A stretch of DNA of 64,000 nt from Nocardia anocheti (GCF_029675105.1 NZ_JAQQFV010000001.1:372001-436000), one strand, 5' to 3'. Positions 16,937 through 26,785 are shown, counted from the stretch's first letter. Notes: generated by a model from the letters alone, not told the origin. Translations and numbers: made by a program.

Positions 16937-17437
16937 ATGCGCGACGCCGTCGATCTGTTCACCGCGCAGTGGAAGGCCGAGCGGCCGGATGTGGACGTGT
17001 CACCGATGGCGGTGATCGGCCGGATCACCCGGCTCTCGCGCATCCTCGACCAGGAGCTCAAGCGCTTCTTCGCTGGTCACGGGCTGGAATTCTGGGAGTT
17101 CGACGTGCTCGCCACGCTGCGCCGCTCCGGCGGCGACAAGGGCCTCACCGCAGGCGCCCTCAACCGCGCCGCCATGGTCACCTCGGGCGCCATCACCAAC
17201 CGCCTCGACCGCCTCGAAGCCAAGAACCTGGTCCGCCGCACCCCCTGCGCCGAGGACCGCCGCGCGGTCTACGTCCAGCTCACCCCCGAGGGCCGCACCC
17301 TCGTCGACCGCCTACTCCCCCTCCACATGGCCAACGAGCAACGCCTCCTGGCCTCCCTCGCCCCCGACGAACGCGCGCACCTCGCCGCACTACTGCGCAC
17401 CCTGTCCCTCGGGCTCGACGACGCGGCCGTCGACTGA
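16937..17437 (+). CDS. MarR-family transcriptional regulator
   Basis: 166 aa winged-helix regulator. The DNA-binding part is LEFWEFDVLATLRRSGGDKGLTAG, then MVTSGAITNRLDRLEAKNLVRR and the wing ending DRRAVYVQLTPEGRTLVD, the standard MarR signature. The ATG at 16937 has GAGAGGGA 6-10 bases upstream; an in-frame ATG at 16901 lies inside the operator palindrome and is unlikely to be used. It is divergent from the EamA exporter, a common regulator-exporter pairing in which a small lipophilic ligand releases MarR. A GC-rich hairpin (17448-17473) follows the stop. Confidence 0.92.
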   Translation: MRDAVDLFTAQWKAERPDVDVSPMAVIGRITRLSRILDQELKRFFAGHGLEFWEFDVLATLRRSGGDKGLTAGALNRAAMVTSGAITNRLDRLEAKNLVRRTPCAEDRRAVYVQLTPEGRTLVDRLLPLHMANEQRLLASLAPDERAHLAALLRTLSLGLDDAAVD

Positions 17438-17447
17438 CCTGACACGC

Positions 17448-17473
17448 CTCCCCGACGCGCCGAGGTCGGGGAG
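17448..17473 (+). terminator. Terminator hairpin after marR
   Basis: Perfect 9-bp arms CTCCCCGAC (17448-17456) and GTCGGGGAG (17465-17473), 8-base loop, 10 bases past the stop. Confidence 0.65.
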
Positions 17474-17561
17474 CGCGTCGGCGAGCACCACACCGCCCTG
17501 CGGACTAAAGCCGGGCAGAGCACCGGCGAGCACCACATCGCCCGGGGAAGGCAGCGACGGA

Positions 17562-17651
17562 CTATGGCTCATCTGGCGCGACATCGCCCGATGCGTCTGA
17601 GCCCGGCACCGCATCATTCGGCGCGGCGACGCCAGGCACGGCAACGCCGGA
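17562..17651 (-). other. In-frame remnant of the SpoIID-protein repeat tail beyond its stop
   Basis: Reading past the TAG at 17652-17654 in the same frame gives 29 more codons before the next TAG (17562-17564). The peptide continues the tail repeat: SGVAVPGVAAPNDAVPGS, then DASGDVAPDEP. The stop therefore looks like a nonsense change within a longer repeat domain. Confidence 0.6.
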
Positions 17652-19208
17652 CTAGGCCTCACCTGGCACAGCATCGCCCGGCGCGCCGGGGCCGGGCAGG
17701 GCGTCGCCCGGCACCGCATCGTCCGGCGCCACATCGCCTGGCACCGCATCGCCCGGTGCCACATCGCCTGGCACCGCGTCGCTCGGCACGACACCACCGG
17801 GTGCGACCTCGCTCGGCGTACTTCCTTCCGGCGCAAGGGCTTCCGGGGCGGTTCCCGGTGACGCGCCGTTGGGGACAGCCCCTTCCGGCATCGTCAGGCG
17901 GGGCCGCTGGCCCGATCCCGACGACGGCAGTTGGTCGCCCGCGTCGGGGACGAGGGCGAGGAGGGTGGAGAAGTCGACCACCTGGGCGCCCAGGGTGGGC
18001 GTCGCGATGATGACGCCGTTGGTGTACATGCGGTAGGTGCCCGCCCGTTGCGGCAGCAGCATTTCCGGGCCGATGGGCGAACCGACGGCGCTGTCGGGGC
18101 CGCCGATGCGGCGGTAGGCGGTGTCGATGAGGCTCTCGCCCGCCAGCGCCTCGATGGTCGGATCGGGCAGGGTCGGGGTCGACGGGGTCGACGGAAGGGT
18201 CGGGTCGACCGGCGCCGGGGGGATGGGGGCGGTTTCGATGAGGTCGTCGGGGGCCGGGCCCACCTCGAAAGTCTGGATGTCGGCGGGGCGGCCGCCGTCG
18301 GGGGCGGCAGAGTACTCCGAGCGCAGGATGAGTCCGTCGCGCAGCAGCACGGTTCCGGTGGTGGCGGCGACGGCCTCGGTGGTGCGCGCGTCCTCGAGCA
18401 CGGTGCCGGGATAGACCTGGCAGTCGGTGGTGTCGCAGGTCTGCGCGTAGGCGTAGCGGTCTTCGGCGAGGGCGTAGGAGCGGGCCGCGACGGCCTGGGC
18501 GCGCAGTGCCTCGAAGGCGCCCTGATCGGCCCAGTTGGCCTGCATCTCCGCTGGTAGCAGGCCCGCGAGGTAGTCGTCGAGGTCCACCTGGTTGACCGTG
18601 CGGTACGCGCCGTCCTCCATCGCCACGCCGAGCGCGCCGCGATAGCCGGTGCCGTTGCACAGCGTGAGGTGTTCCTCGGCGGGTCGGCCGACGCCCGCGT
18701 GCACCGGGTAGACGAACGGGTCGTCGGTGGCGGCCTGCCAGAGCACTTCGCCGTCGCAGCCCGCGGTCACCACCACGTTCGCGCCGCCGTCGGGCAGCGG
18801 CGTGAGATGCGCGGCTTCGTGTGGACCGATCGTGCGGCCCGCGACCTGCGCGCCCGCGGCGGCGTAGGTGTCAAGGGTGGCGTCGTCCTGGGCCTGTAGG
18901 CGCACGCCGATGGTGGTCTGCCCGATCTGTCCGAGTTCGGCGCCGGGGTAGTAGTGCGCGAGGATCTCCTCGGCCGTCCAGCCCTCTTGCGCGTTCTCGA
19001 ACGCGCCGACCTGACTCATACCGCGCCCGTGACCAGCGCCGACAGTCGGCGTAACCTCCCCGGGCAGGATCTGCCACAGCCCCATCGCCGCGGCCAGCGC
19101 CAGCGCGGTGCCACCGGCCAGCAGTGGAAGGGGCACGGTCCGCAGTACCGGCACGCTACGACGCCGCGTTCCACGGGTGTTCCGGTTGATGAAGGTATCC
19201 GCTCTCAT
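17652..19208 (-). CDS. SpoIID/LytB-domain cell wall protein with Pro/Asp/Val/Ala repeat tail
   Basis: 518 aa membrane-anchored or secreted protein. There is a signal anchor at about residues 25-42 (LLAGGTALALAAAMGLW), then GHGRGMSQVGA and AEEILAHYYPGAELG (the actinobacterial SpoIID arrangement with this block first), and the SpoIID core YRGALGV, VNQVDLDDYLAGLLPAEM and LRAQAVAARSYAL. SpoIID is a lytic transglycosylase that cuts denuded glycan strands; whether this actinobacterial relative has that activity is not shown. A second region, GGPDSAVGSPIGPEMLLP, resembles an LGFP-like repeat. The last 70 residues are repeats of the VPGDVAPGDA type. ATG at 19208 has GGGAG 6 bases upstream. It is divergent from the PGRP amidase gene. 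Confidence 0.85.
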   Translation of the reverse strand: MRADTFINRNTRGTRRRSVPVLRTVPLPLLAGGTALALAAAMGLWQILPGEVTPTVGAGHGRGMSQVGAFENAQEGWTAEEILAHYYPGAELGQIGQTTIGVRLQAQDDATLDTYAAAGAQVAGRTIGPHEAAHLTPLPDGGANVVVTAGCDGEVLWQAATDDPFVYPVHAGVGRPAEEHLTLCNGTGYRGALGVAMEDGAYRTVNQVDLDDYLAGLLPAEMQANWADQGAFEALRAQAVAARSYALAEDRYAYAQTCDTTDCQVYPGTVLEDARTTEAVAATTGTVLLRDGLILRSEYSAAPDGGRPADIQTFEVGPAPDDLIETAPIPPAPVDPTLPSTPSTPTLPDPTIEALAGESLIDTAYRRIGGPDSAVGSPIGPEMLLPQRAGTYRMYTNGVIIATPTLGAQVVDFSTLLALVPDAGDQLPSSGSGQRPRLTMPEGAVPNGASPGTAPEALAPEGSTPSEVAPGGVVPSDAVPGDVAPGDAVPGDVAPDDAVPGDALPGPGAPGDAVPGEA

Positions 19209-19438
19209 ACTGTGCTCCCACGGTTCGACCGGCGGAGCTCGCGTCGGCATGTCGTCGTCGCCGAGCGGGATCCGAGGGCTACATTCGAGCAATCACATAA
19301 TCCTCAAGTTGAGGTTTAGATGTGTGACATATGTTAACTAGTGTGGTGTGTGAGGCGATAGGAAGCAAGCATCACATGCCAGCGGAACACCAGGCGCCAG
19401 CCGCCACAGGCAAGGTTCGACCCTGATTGGAGTCGCAC
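19209..19438. promoter_or_regulatory. Divergent promoter region of two envelope genes
   Basis: A 230-base AT-richer spacer between the SpoIID gene and the PGRP amidase gene. It contains the perfect inverted repeat CCTCAA-G-TTGAGG (19302-19314), a candidate operator in the middle of the spacer. I could not place -35/-10 boxes with confidence. Confidence 0.4.
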
Positions 19439-21994
19439 GTGCGATACCGAAAGCCGAAACGTTCCTATGTGCTCCCGGTCGTCACCACGCTCGCGGTCGC
19501 CGCACCGATCGGCGCGTTCGCACTGAGCGATTCGACCGACTACCGCAGTGCGAACGACGCCGAGGTCACCGCCGTCCCGGCCCAGCTCGCCGAGGTCGCG
19601 CTGACCTCCGCCCAGGACATCACCGTCCCGCTGCGCGAGTTGACCGGCCTCGACCTGCCCGATCTGCACCTCTCCGACCTGCAGATGCTGCCGCTGCCCA
19701 CCTCGATCCCGGTCCCGCCGGGATTGCCGGTGCCGCCGGGCGTGGCGCTGCCGACCGAGATCCCGCTGCCGCCCCTCCCGTCGAAGGCGCAGCCGACCCC
19801 CACCCAGCAGCCCGCCGCGCCCGAGGCCGCGCCCAACGCCCGTCCCCCGGTGCCAAGCACCGCGGTCCCGACGGCCCCGATCGCCCCGCCGCCACCCGCC
19901 CCGGCGCCCGCGCCAGCCGCACCGGCGCCCGCTCCGGCACCCCCGGCGGCCGCCCCCGATGCCCAACCCGGCCCCGCCACGGCGCCGGAATCATCAACTC
20001 CCCCAGCACAATCCGCACCTCAGGCGCCCGCACCGGGAACGGCACCGAACCCGCAGGCCGCACCCGACACGGCCCCGCCGAACGCGCAGCCCCCCGCCGC
20101 GCCGAACGCGCAGGCCCCCGAGGCGCCCCCGGCCGCGCCGAACTCCCCGGCGTCAGAGCCTCCCGCCGGATCGGCACCGACGCAGAACCCGGCCGACGCC
20201 CCCGTCCAGCACCGCCCGTCCGGCATGAAGTTCATCGCCGACCCGGCGAACCTGGAACCCGGCACCACCCCGGAGACCCCGGCTCTCTCGCCGGGCGCGG
20301 TCGGCCCGGAGCTGATCGACGAGGTGGGCGCGCAGGTCAAGGAGATCACCCAGGACACCCCGTTCAGCATGGTCGCGGTGACCGCGCGCGATCTGGCCAA
20401 CACCACCACCAAGCTGCGTGCCAAGCTCCAGGACGGGAACTGGGGCCCCTGGTACAACGCCGATCCGATCGACACCAGGGCCACCGACCAGACCCCCGCC
20501 GACGCGCCGACCGGCACCGAGCCGATCTACGTCGGCGAGACCACCGCGGTGCAGATGCTGGTGACCCGCAAGCCCACCGCGGGCCCGGACCACGACCCCG
20601 CGCACCTCACCGAGGCCGCGCTCAAGGCGGTACTGATCAACCCGGGCCGCGCCGCCATCGACGCCGCGCTCAACGACGTCGCCGCCGCGCTGCCCAATGG
20701 CGGACCCAAGGTGATCACCCGCGCGCAGTGGGGTGCCGACGAGTCGATCCGCTGCCAGGAGCCCACCTACGACGACGGCCTCGGCGGCCTGACCGTGCAC
20801 CACACCGCGGGCCGCAACGACTACAGCCGGGCCGAGTCGGCGGGCATCGTCCGCGCGATCTACGCCTATCACGCGGAAACCCTGGGCTGGTGCGACATCG
20901 GCTACAACGCCCTGGTCGACCAGTACGGCCAGATCTTCGAGGGCCGCTACGGCGGCCTGGATCGCGACGTGCAGGGCGCGCACGCGGGCGGCTTCAACGA
21001 GAACACCGCCGGTGTCGCGCTGATGGGCAACTACGAGACCGAGTCGCCGAGCAACGAGTCGATCACCGCGATCGGCCGGTTCATCGGCTGGCGGGCCAAG
21101 CTGGCCGGGCTCAACCCCAAGGGCTACACCACCATGTACTCCGAGGGCACCGAGTTCACCCCGTACGGCCTGGGTGAGGAGGTGGACCTGCCGGTGGTGT
21201 TCGCGCACCGCGATGTCGGCAATACCGACTGCCCCGGTGACGCCGCCTACGCGATGATGGACCGCATCCGCGCGATCGCGGCGGGCAACACCACCTACAG
21301 CTCTCCGGCGACGCCGTATCGTCCGCCGAGCCAGGAGGCCCGCGCGCCCGAACCCGACCAGCAGGTGCAGGCCGCGCCGCAGGGCAATATGGCCGAGCTC
21401 GGCGCCCTGGTCGACAAGCTGCTCGGCCTGTCGTCGAGCAACGCGATCGCCCAGCACTGGGTCTCGCGGGGCGGGGTGAACGGGCCGCTCGGCGCGCCGA
21501 AGTCGGATCTGCTGGCGGGCTCGCAGGGCCGTCAGTACGCGAAGTTCGCCAACGGTTTCGTCTACTCCGGCGAGAACGACCAGGTCTTCGAGGTGGTCGG
21601 CGCGATTCTCGACCGCTATCTGAGCCTGGGCGCCGACTCCGGCGTGCTCGGCCTGCCGACCGGCAGTTCCTACCTGGTCCCCGACGGTCTGCGCACCGAT
21701 TTCCAGAACGGTTCGCTGGTGCTCAACGAGCTCACCGGCATCGTCACCACCTTCTGGAAGACCTACGACGAGACCTACAAGTCGGAGATGAACGGCGCCA
21801 AGCCGCAACCGCCCGCCTCGGTGGTCCCGCCGACGACGACCGCCCCGGTCGTCCCGGCCCCCGCCGAACCCCAGGCGGCCACTCCGGCACCCGTCGACCC
21901 GCAGGTCCCCGCCGAGCCGCAGACCGGCACCGGCGAACCCGAACCGGCACCGGAACAACCCCCGGTGGCCCTGGAGCCCGCCCCGGCCGGTTGA
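19439..21994 (+). CDS. Secreted PGRP/N-acetylmuramoyl-L-alanine amidase with LGFP repeats (Rv3811-like)
   Basis: 851 aa. Signal peptide: VRYRKPKRS, hydrophobic core, GAFALSDS. Then comes a Leu/Pro-rich linker (about 60-110) and a 170-residue Pro/Ala-rich stretch. The PGRP/amidase-2 domain occupies about 425-620: VITRAQWGADESIRC, LTVHHTAGRNDYS, YNALVDQYGQIFEGRYGG, GAHAGGFNENTAGVALMGNYE and VFAHRDVGNTDCPGD. The HH in VHH, the His in AHRD and the Cys in DCPGD provide the zinc site, so it should cleave stem peptides from muramic acid. LGFP repeats follow (GPLGAPKSD, GVLGLPTGSSY), thought to bind the mycolyl-arabinogalactan envelope. The C-terminus is Pro/Ala-rich. The GTG at 19439 has GGAG 6 bases upstream; a TTG at 19427 is less likely. 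It is the positional counterpart of Rv3811 beside glf. Confidence 0.92.
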   Translation: MRYRKPKRSYVLPVVTTLAVAAPIGAFALSDSTDYRSANDAEVTAVPAQLAEVALTSAQDITVPLRELTGLDLPDLHLSDLQMLPLPTSIPVPPGLPVPPGVALPTEIPLPPLPSKAQPTPTQQPAAPEAAPNARPPVPSTAVPTAPIAPPPPAPAPAPAAPAPAPAPPAAAPDAQPGPATAPESSTPPAQSAPQAPAPGTAPNPQAAPDTAPPNAQPPAAPNAQAPEAPPAAPNSPASEPPAGSAPTQNPADAPVQHRPSGMKFIADPANLEPGTTPETPALSPGAVGPELIDEVGAQVKEITQDTPFSMVAVTARDLANTTTKLRAKLQDGNWGPWYNADPIDTRATDQTPADAPTGTEPIYVGETTAVQMLVTRKPTAGPDHDPAHLTEAALKAVLINPGRAAIDAALNDVAAALPNGGPKVITRAQWGADESIRCQEPTYDDGLGGLTVHHTAGRNDYSRAESAGIVRAIYAYHAETLGWCDIGYNALVDQYGQIFEGRYGGLDRDVQGAHAGGFNENTAGVALMGNYETESPSNESITAIGRFIGWRAKLAGLNPKGYTTMYSEGTEFTPYGLGEEVDLPVVFAHRDVGNTDCPGDAAYAMMDRIRAIAAGNTTYSSPATPYRPPSQEARAPEPDQQVQAAPQGNMAELGALVDKLLGLSSSNAIAQHWVSRGGVNGPLGAPKSDLLAGSQGRQYAKFANGFVYSGENDQVFEVVGAILDRYLSLGADSGVLGLPTGSSYLVPDGLRTDFQNGSLVLNELTGIVTTFWKTYDETYKSEMNGAKPQPPASVVPPTTTAPVVPAPAEPQAATPAPVDPQVPAEPQTGTGEPEPAPEQPPVALEPAPAG

Positions 21995-22012
21995 CACCCG
22001 ACCATGGCGAAG

Positions 22013-22050
22013 AACGGCCGGTGCACCTCCTGGTGAGGGCACCGGCCGTT
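22013..22050. terminator. Bidirectional terminator between PGRP amidase and HAD genes
   Basis: Perfect 12-bp arms AACGGCCGGTGC (22013-22024) and GCACCGGCCGTT (22039-22050) between two convergent genes. Confidence 0.75.
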
Positions 22051-22056
22051 ACGCGT

Positions 22057-22884
22057 TCACGACCACCAGCGCTCGAGCACCATCGCGACGCCGTGGTCGA
22101 TATTGCTGCCGGTGACCTCGTCGGCGGCGGCGCGCGCCTCGGGATGGGCGTTGCCCATGGCGACACCGTGCCCGGCCATCGAGAGCATCGGCACGTCATT
22201 CGGCATGTCACCGAAGGCGACGATGCCGTGCTCGTCCACCCCGATCCGCCGCGCGACCTCGGCCAGCCCGGACGCCTTGGTCACTCCGGGCACCGAGAGT
22301 TCGATCAGCCCGTGCTCGGTGGAGTAGGTGATCTCGGCGCGGTCGCCGACCAGCGGGGCCAGCGCGGCGCGCATGTCCGAGGACCGCGCCGAACTGAGCC
22401 GCACCAGCATCTTGATGGCGGGGGTGTCGATCACCTCGGCGTGCGAGACCACGGTGTCGTCGGGGTTGAGCCAGGCGTGCTCGTAGGTCGGCGAGCTGAC
22501 GAACTGCGGCGTCACCGCGTCGTGCGCGCTGGCCCCGACCCGCTCGGTGGCCAGCCCGCAGCCGGGTAGCGCGTGTTCGGCGAGGTCGGCCAGCCAGGCG
22601 AGGGTGGCCACGTCGAGGCTGTGTGAGGAGAGCACCCGGTCGGTGGCGCTGTCGTAGATGACGGCCCCGTTGCCGCAGACGGTGAGCGGGGCGTACCCGA
22701 GTTCGGCGACCACCGGGTCGATCCAGCGCGGCGGCCGACCGGTGGCCAGCACGAAGGTGGCGCCGTCGGAGACGAGCGCGCCGACAGCGGCCTTGGTGCG
22801 CGGCGAGACCTTGTCGGCGTCATCGATCAGAGTGCCGTCGACGTCGGTGGCCACCAGCTTCGGTTTCGGGTGCAGGGGCGTCAT
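22057..22884 (-). CDS. Cof-type HAD-superfamily phosphatase (Rv3813c-like)
   Basis: 275 aa cytoplasmic HAD hydrolase of the Cof/IIB subfamily. Motif I is VATDVDGTLIDD (DxDGT nucleophile Asp), motif II VLATGR, motif III Lys in GVTKASGLAEVARRIG, and motif IV GDMPNDVPML, all intact. Such enzymes dephosphorylate sugar phosphates, flavin or pyridoxal phosphates; the substrate here is unknown. The ATG at 22884 is preferred; another in-frame ATG at 22893 has a similar upstream. It is convergent with the PGRP amidase gene, and the pair corresponds to Rv3811 and Rv3813c. Confidence 0.9.
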   Translation of the reverse strand: MTPLHPKPKLVATDVDGTLIDDADKVSPRTKAAVGALVSDGATFVLATGRPPRWIDPVVAELGYAPLTVCGNGAVIYDSATDRVLSSHSLDVATLAWLADLAEHALPGCGLATERVGASAHDAVTPQFVSSPTYEHAWLNPDDTVVSHAEVIDTPAIKMLVRLSSARSSDMRAALAPLVGDRAEITYSTEHGLIELSVPGVTKASGLAEVARRIGVDEHGIVAFGDMPNDVPMLSMAGHGVAMGNAHPEARAAADEVTGSNIDHGVAMVLERWWS

Positions 22885-22971
22885 CCGTTCCATCCTGCCG
22901 CACGTCGCCACGCGGCGATTGCGTAGTTGTCCTTATGATCATGGCCTGAATACCCGATCCAGAGGGGACTG

Positions 22972-23949
22972 ATGACCGGCTTCCTGTTGCGGCGCGCGCT
23001 GAACTACGTCGTGCTCCTGTTGCTGGCCTCGTTCCTGACGTTCAGCCTCGCCTCACTCACCTTCAACCCGCTCGACAGCCTCGAGCAGCGCAATCCGCGG
23101 CCGCCGCAGTCGGTGATCGACGCCAAGGCCGAGCAGTTGCATCTGGACGAACCGATCCCCCAGCGCTATCTCACCTGGCTGGGCGGCGTGGTGCAAGGGG
23201 ATTTCGGGACCACGCTGGCCGGGCAGCCGGTGAGCGAGGAACTGGGCCGACGGGTCGCGGTGAGTCTGCGGCTGCTGATCCTGGGTTCGGTGATCGGCAC
23301 CGTGCTCGGTGTGCTGATCGGCGCGGCGGGCGCCATCCGGCAGTACAGGTTCAGCGACTATTTCACGACGGTGCTCTCGCTGCTGATCATCTCCACCCCG
23401 GTCTTCCTGCTCGCGACGCTGCTGAAATACGGTGCGCTGCAGTTCAACACGGCCACCGGCACCCAGTTCTTCCTCTACACCGGCGAGACCTCGGCCAGCC
23501 AGATCAACGGCCTGTGGAACCAATTGGTCGACCGCGCACAGCATCTCGTGCTGCCGACGCTGGCCCTGGCCCTCTACGGCATGGCCGGTTACAGCCGCTA
23601 CCAGCGCAACGCCATGCTCGACGTGCTGCAGAGCGATTTCATCCGCACCGCCCGCGCCAAGGGCCTGACCCGCAATCGCGCGCTCTACAAACACGGCCTG
23701 CGCACCGCGCTCATTCCCATGGCCACCCTGTTCGCCTACAGCCTGGGCGGGTTGATCACCGGCGCCACCTTCGTGGAGAAGATCTTCGGCTGGCACGGCG
23801 TCGGCGAATGGCTGGTGGACTCGATCAACGCCCAGGACCTGTACGTGGTGGTCACGGTGACGGCCTTCGCCGGTCTGGTGGTGCTGGTCTCGGGCCTGCT
23901 CTCCGATGTCGTCCTCGCTCTGCTCGACCCCAGGGTGCGTGTGTCGTGA
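22972..23949 (+). CDS. Peptide ABC transporter permease, DppB/OppB type
   Basis: 325 aa inner-membrane permease, first gene of a peptide/nickel-type (family 5) ABC importer operon. It has an N-terminal helix (LLRRALNYVVLLLLASFLTF), the periplasmic region with DEPIPQRYLTWLGGVVQGDFG, the binding-protein-dependent permease motif (TARAKGLTRNRALYKHGLRTAL, the EAA loop contacting the ATPase) and GATFVEKIFGWHGVGEW, typical of OppB/DppB. ATG at 22972 with AGAGGGG 5 bases upstream. Its stop overlaps the start of the partner permease (GTGA). Substrate class, oligopeptides or other peptide-like solutes, is inferred from the family only. Confidence 0.93.
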   Translation: MTGFLLRRALNYVVLLLLASFLTFSLASLTFNPLDSLEQRNPRPPQSVIDAKAEQLHLDEPIPQRYLTWLGGVVQGDFGTTLAGQPVSEELGRRVAVSLRLLILGSVIGTVLGVLIGAAGAIRQYRFSDYFTTVLSLLIISTPVFLLATLLKYGALQFNTATGTQFFLYTGETSASQINGLWNQLVDRAQHLVLPTLALALYGMAGYSRYQRNAMLDVLQSDFIRTARAKGLTRNRALYKHGLRTALIPMATLFAYSLGGLITGATFVEKIFGWHGVGEWLVDSINAQDLYVVVTVTAFAGLVVLVSGLLSDVVLALLDPRVRVS

Positions 23950-24914
23950 CCGAGACCGAACTGATCGCCGTCGGCGCGCCGGAGAACGCCGCGGCCGGGC
24001 GCCGCAAACTGGTCTGGCGCCGGTTCCTGCGCAACAAGCCCGCCGTGGTCGGCGCGGTGATCCTGCTGGTGCTGCTGATCGCGAGTTTCGCGCTGCCGCC
24101 GCTGCTGCCGTGGGACTACCAGCAGATGGACTACACCGCCCTGCTGAAGCCACCCAGCCTCGAACATCCCTTCGGCACCACCCAGATCGGCCAGGACGTG
24201 CTGGCCCAGACCATGCGCGGGTTGCAGAAATCGCTGGTCATCGGCTTCTGCGTGGCGCTGTTCTCCAGTGTCATCGCCGCGACGGCCGGTGCGGTGGCCG
24301 GGCTGCTCGGCGGCTGGACCGACCGCACCATCATGTGGTTCGTCGACCTGCTGCTGGTGGTGCCCAGTTTCATCATCATCGCGCTGTTCGCCCCGCGCAC
24401 CAAGGGTTCCGGCTCGATCCTGATCCTGATCGTGCTGCTGAGCGTGTTCGGCTGGATGATCGCCGCGCGCATCGTGCGCGGTCTCACGCTGAGCCTGCGC
24501 GATCGCGAATTCGTCCGCGCCGCACGGTATATGGGCGCCCCGACGCGCACGATCATCCTCAGCCACATCGTCCCGAACATCGCCTCGATCCTGATCATCG
24601 ACACCACGCTGGCCGTCGGCGCGGCGATCAGCGCCGAAACCGGCCTGAGCTTCCTCGGTTTCGGTGTGCAGCCGCCGGACGTGTCGCTGGGCTCGCTGAT
24701 CGCGGCGGGCACCAAGTCGGCGATCACCTACCCGTGGCTGTTCCTGTTCGCCGGTGGGCTGCTGATCACGATCGTGTTGTGCGCCAACCTCGTCGGTGAC
24801 GGGCTGCGTGACGCGTTCGATCCCGGGGCGCGGGGCGCGCGCAAGCTGCGCAAGGACAAGGCCGAACGCAAGGATCAGGCCCGGGTCGAGCTGAAGAAAG
24901 CCGAGAAGCGATGA
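23946..24914 (+). CDS. Peptide ABC transporter permease, DppC/OppC type
   Basis: 322 aa partner permease. The N-terminal cytoplasmic stretch ends [16 protein letters not shown], the OppC-N signature. Then come [24 protein letters not shown], five helices, the EAA loop [20 protein letters not shown] and [19 protein letters not shown]. It ends with an unusually long Lys/Arg/Glu-rich tail (about 30 residues, [18 protein letters not shown]), probably a cytoplasmic coiled helix. GTG start at 23946 overlaps the previous stop, and its own stop overlaps the ATPase start (ATGA), so the three genes are translationally coupled. Confidence 0.93.
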   Translation: MTETELIAVGAPENAAAGRRKLVWRRFLRNKPAVVGAVILLVLLIASFALPPLLPWDYQQMDYTALLKPPSLEHPFGTTQIGQDVLAQTMRGLQKSLVIGFCVALFSSVIAATAGAVAGLLGGWTDRTIMWFVDLLLVVPSFIIIALFAPRTKGSGSILILIVLLSVFGWMIAARIVRGLTLSLRDREFVRAARYMGAPTRTIILSHIVPNIASILIIDTTLAVGAAISAETGLSFLGFGVQPPDVSLGSLIAAGTKSAITYPWLFLFAGGLLITIVLCANLVGDGLRDAFDPGARGARKLRKDKAERKDQARVELKKAEKR

Positions 24915-26755
24915 GTACGTCGACCGCGCCGCTGCTCGAGGTGAGCGACCTGCGGGTCTCCTTTCCTGGTGAAGAGGGCCGGGTGGAGGCCGTGCGCGGG
25001 GTGAACTACACCGTCGCCGATGGTGAGGTCCTGGCGATCGTGGGCGAGTCCGGGTCGGGCAAGTCGGTGTCGTCGCTGGCGGTGATCGGACTGCTGCCCG
25101 AGCAGGCGCGCGTGCAGGGGTCGATCCGGTTGCGCGGGCGCGAGCTGCTCGGCCTGGGCGACAAGCAGATGTCGAAGCTGCGCGGGTCCTCGATCAGCAT
25201 GGTCTTCCAGGACCCGCTCTCGGCGCTCACCCCGGTCTACCGGGTGGGCGATCAGGTGGCCGAGGCGCTGCTCGCGCACGGCGAGATGACCCGCAAAGAC
25301 GCCGGTGAGCGCGCGATCGAGCTGCTCGACCTGGTCGGCATCCCCGACGCGCGACTGCGCTCGCGGTCCTTCCCGCACGAGTTCTCCGGCGGTATGCGCC
25401 AGCGCGTGGTGATCGCCATGGCCATCGCCAACGATCCGGCGCTGATCATCTGCGACGAGCCGACCACCGCGCTCGATGTCACCGTGCAGGCGCAGATCCT
25501 GGCCCTGCTGCGCAAGGCGCGCGATCTCACCGGCGCGGGCGTCATCATGATCACCCACGACATGGGCATCGCGGCCACCGTGGCCGACCGGGTGGCGGTG
25601 ATGTACGCGGGCAAGGTGGTGGAGACCGCGCCCGTCGACGAACTGTTCCGCGCGCCCCGGATGCCCTACACCGTCGGCCTGCTCGGTTCGATCCCGCGCA
25701 TGGACGGCCCGCCGCGCACCCCGCTCATCCCCATCCTCGGTTCCCCGCCCGCCATGCACGCGCTGCCGCCGGGTTGCTCGTTCGCGCCGCGCTGCCCGGT
25801 CTGCATCGATGACTGCGTGGCCGCCGAACCGCCGCTGGAGAAGGTGTCCCCCGGCCATTCGGTGGCCTGCATCCGCACCGCCGAGGTGGGCACCGCGCAC
25901 TTGTTCGAGGCCTACCGCGCGGAGATCCCCGCGCCACCGAAACCCGACCGCGCCGACACCGAGGTGGTCTTGCGGGTCACCGATCTGGTGAAGACCTTCC
26001 CGCTCACCTCCGGTGTGCTGCTGCGCCGCCGCACCGGCGAGGTCCGCGCGGTCGACGGCATCAGCTTCGAGGTGCGCGCGGGCCGCACGCTGGCGCTGGT
26101 CGGCGAGTCCGGCTCCGGCAAGTCGACCACGTTGTCGCAGATCATGGACCTGGTGACGCCGCAGTCGGGCAGGATCGAGGTGCTCGGCAACGAGGTCGCC
26201 GCGCTCACCAAGGCGCGGGTGCGCGAGATCCGGCGCAAGATGCAGATCGTGTTCCAGGACCCCAGCGCCTCGCTCGACCCGCGCCTGCCGATCTTCGATG
26301 TGCTGGCGGAGCCGCTGCGCATCGACGGGCGTTCGCGCGAGGAGGTCAACCGGCGGGTGCCGGAGCTGTTGCGCCAGGTCGGGCTGCGGCCCGAGCACGC
26401 CGACCGCTACCCGTCGGACTTCTCCGGCGGCCAGAAACAGCGCATCAGCATCGCCCGCGCGCTCGCGCTGGACCCGCAGCTGCTGGTGCTCGACGAACCG
26501 GTCTCCTCGCTGGACGTCTCCATCCAGGCCGGGGTGCTGAATCTGCTGCGTGACCTGCAGGCCGAGCGCGGATTGTCGTACCTGTTCGTGTCCCACGACC
26601 TGTCGGTGGTGCGCAATCTGGCCCACGACATCGCGGTGATGCTGCGCGGCAAAATCGTCGAATCCGGCCCGGCCGAGGAGATCTTCGCGAATCCTCGGCA
26701 CGAGTACACGCGCTCGCTGATCGCGGCCGTACCGGAACCCGTGGTCAGCGCCTGA
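24911..26755 (+). CDS. Fused double ATPase of the peptide ABC importer (DppD-DppF)
   Basis: 614 aa cytoplasmic protein holding both nucleotide-binding domains. Domain 1 (about 5-330): Walker A GESGSGKS, signature SGGMRQRV, Walker [14 protein letters not shown]-loop MITHDMG, and the oligopeptide-transporter C-terminal Cys motif with [14 protein letters not shown]. Domain 2 (about 345-610): Walker [10 protein letters not shown], signature SGGQKQRI, Walker [14 protein letters not shown]-loop VSHDLS. Both sites look competent. The Cys cluster in domain 1 is typical of OppD/DppD proteins and may bind an iron-sulfur cluster in some relatives. ATG at 24911 overlaps the upstream permease stop. It is followed by three binding-protein genes. 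Confidence 0.95.
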   Translation: MSTSTAPLLEVSDLRVSFPGEEGRVEAVRGVNYTVADGEVLAIVGESGSGKSVSSLAVIGLLPEQARVQGSIRLRGRELLGLGDKQMSKLRGSSISMVFQDPLSALTPVYRVGDQVAEALLAHGEMTRKDAGERAIELLDLVGIPDARLRSRSFPHEFSGGMRQRVVIAMAIANDPALIICDEPTTALDVTVQAQILALLRKARDLTGAGVIMITHDMGIAATVADRVAVMYAGKVVETAPVDELFRAPRMPYTVGLLGSIPRMDGPPRTPLIPILGSPPAMHALPPGCSFAPRCPVCIDDCVAAEPPLEKVSPGHSVACIRTAEVGTAHLFEAYRAEIPAPPKPDRADTEVVLRVTDLVKTFPLTSGVLLRRRTGEVRAVDGISFEVRAGRTLALVGESGSGKSTTLSQIMDLVTPQSGRIEVLGNEVAALTKARVREIRRKMQIVFQDPSASLDPRLPIFDVLAEPLRIDGRSREEVNRRVPELLRQVGLRPEHADRYPSDFSGGQKQRISIARALALDPQLLVLDEPVSSLDVSIQAGVLNLLRDLQAERGLSYLFVSHDLSVVRNLAHDIAVMLRGKIVESGPAEEIFANPRHEYTRSLIAAVPEPVVSA

Positions 26756-26785
26756 GCCAGCCACCCCGATCTCCCAGGAGGCGCC

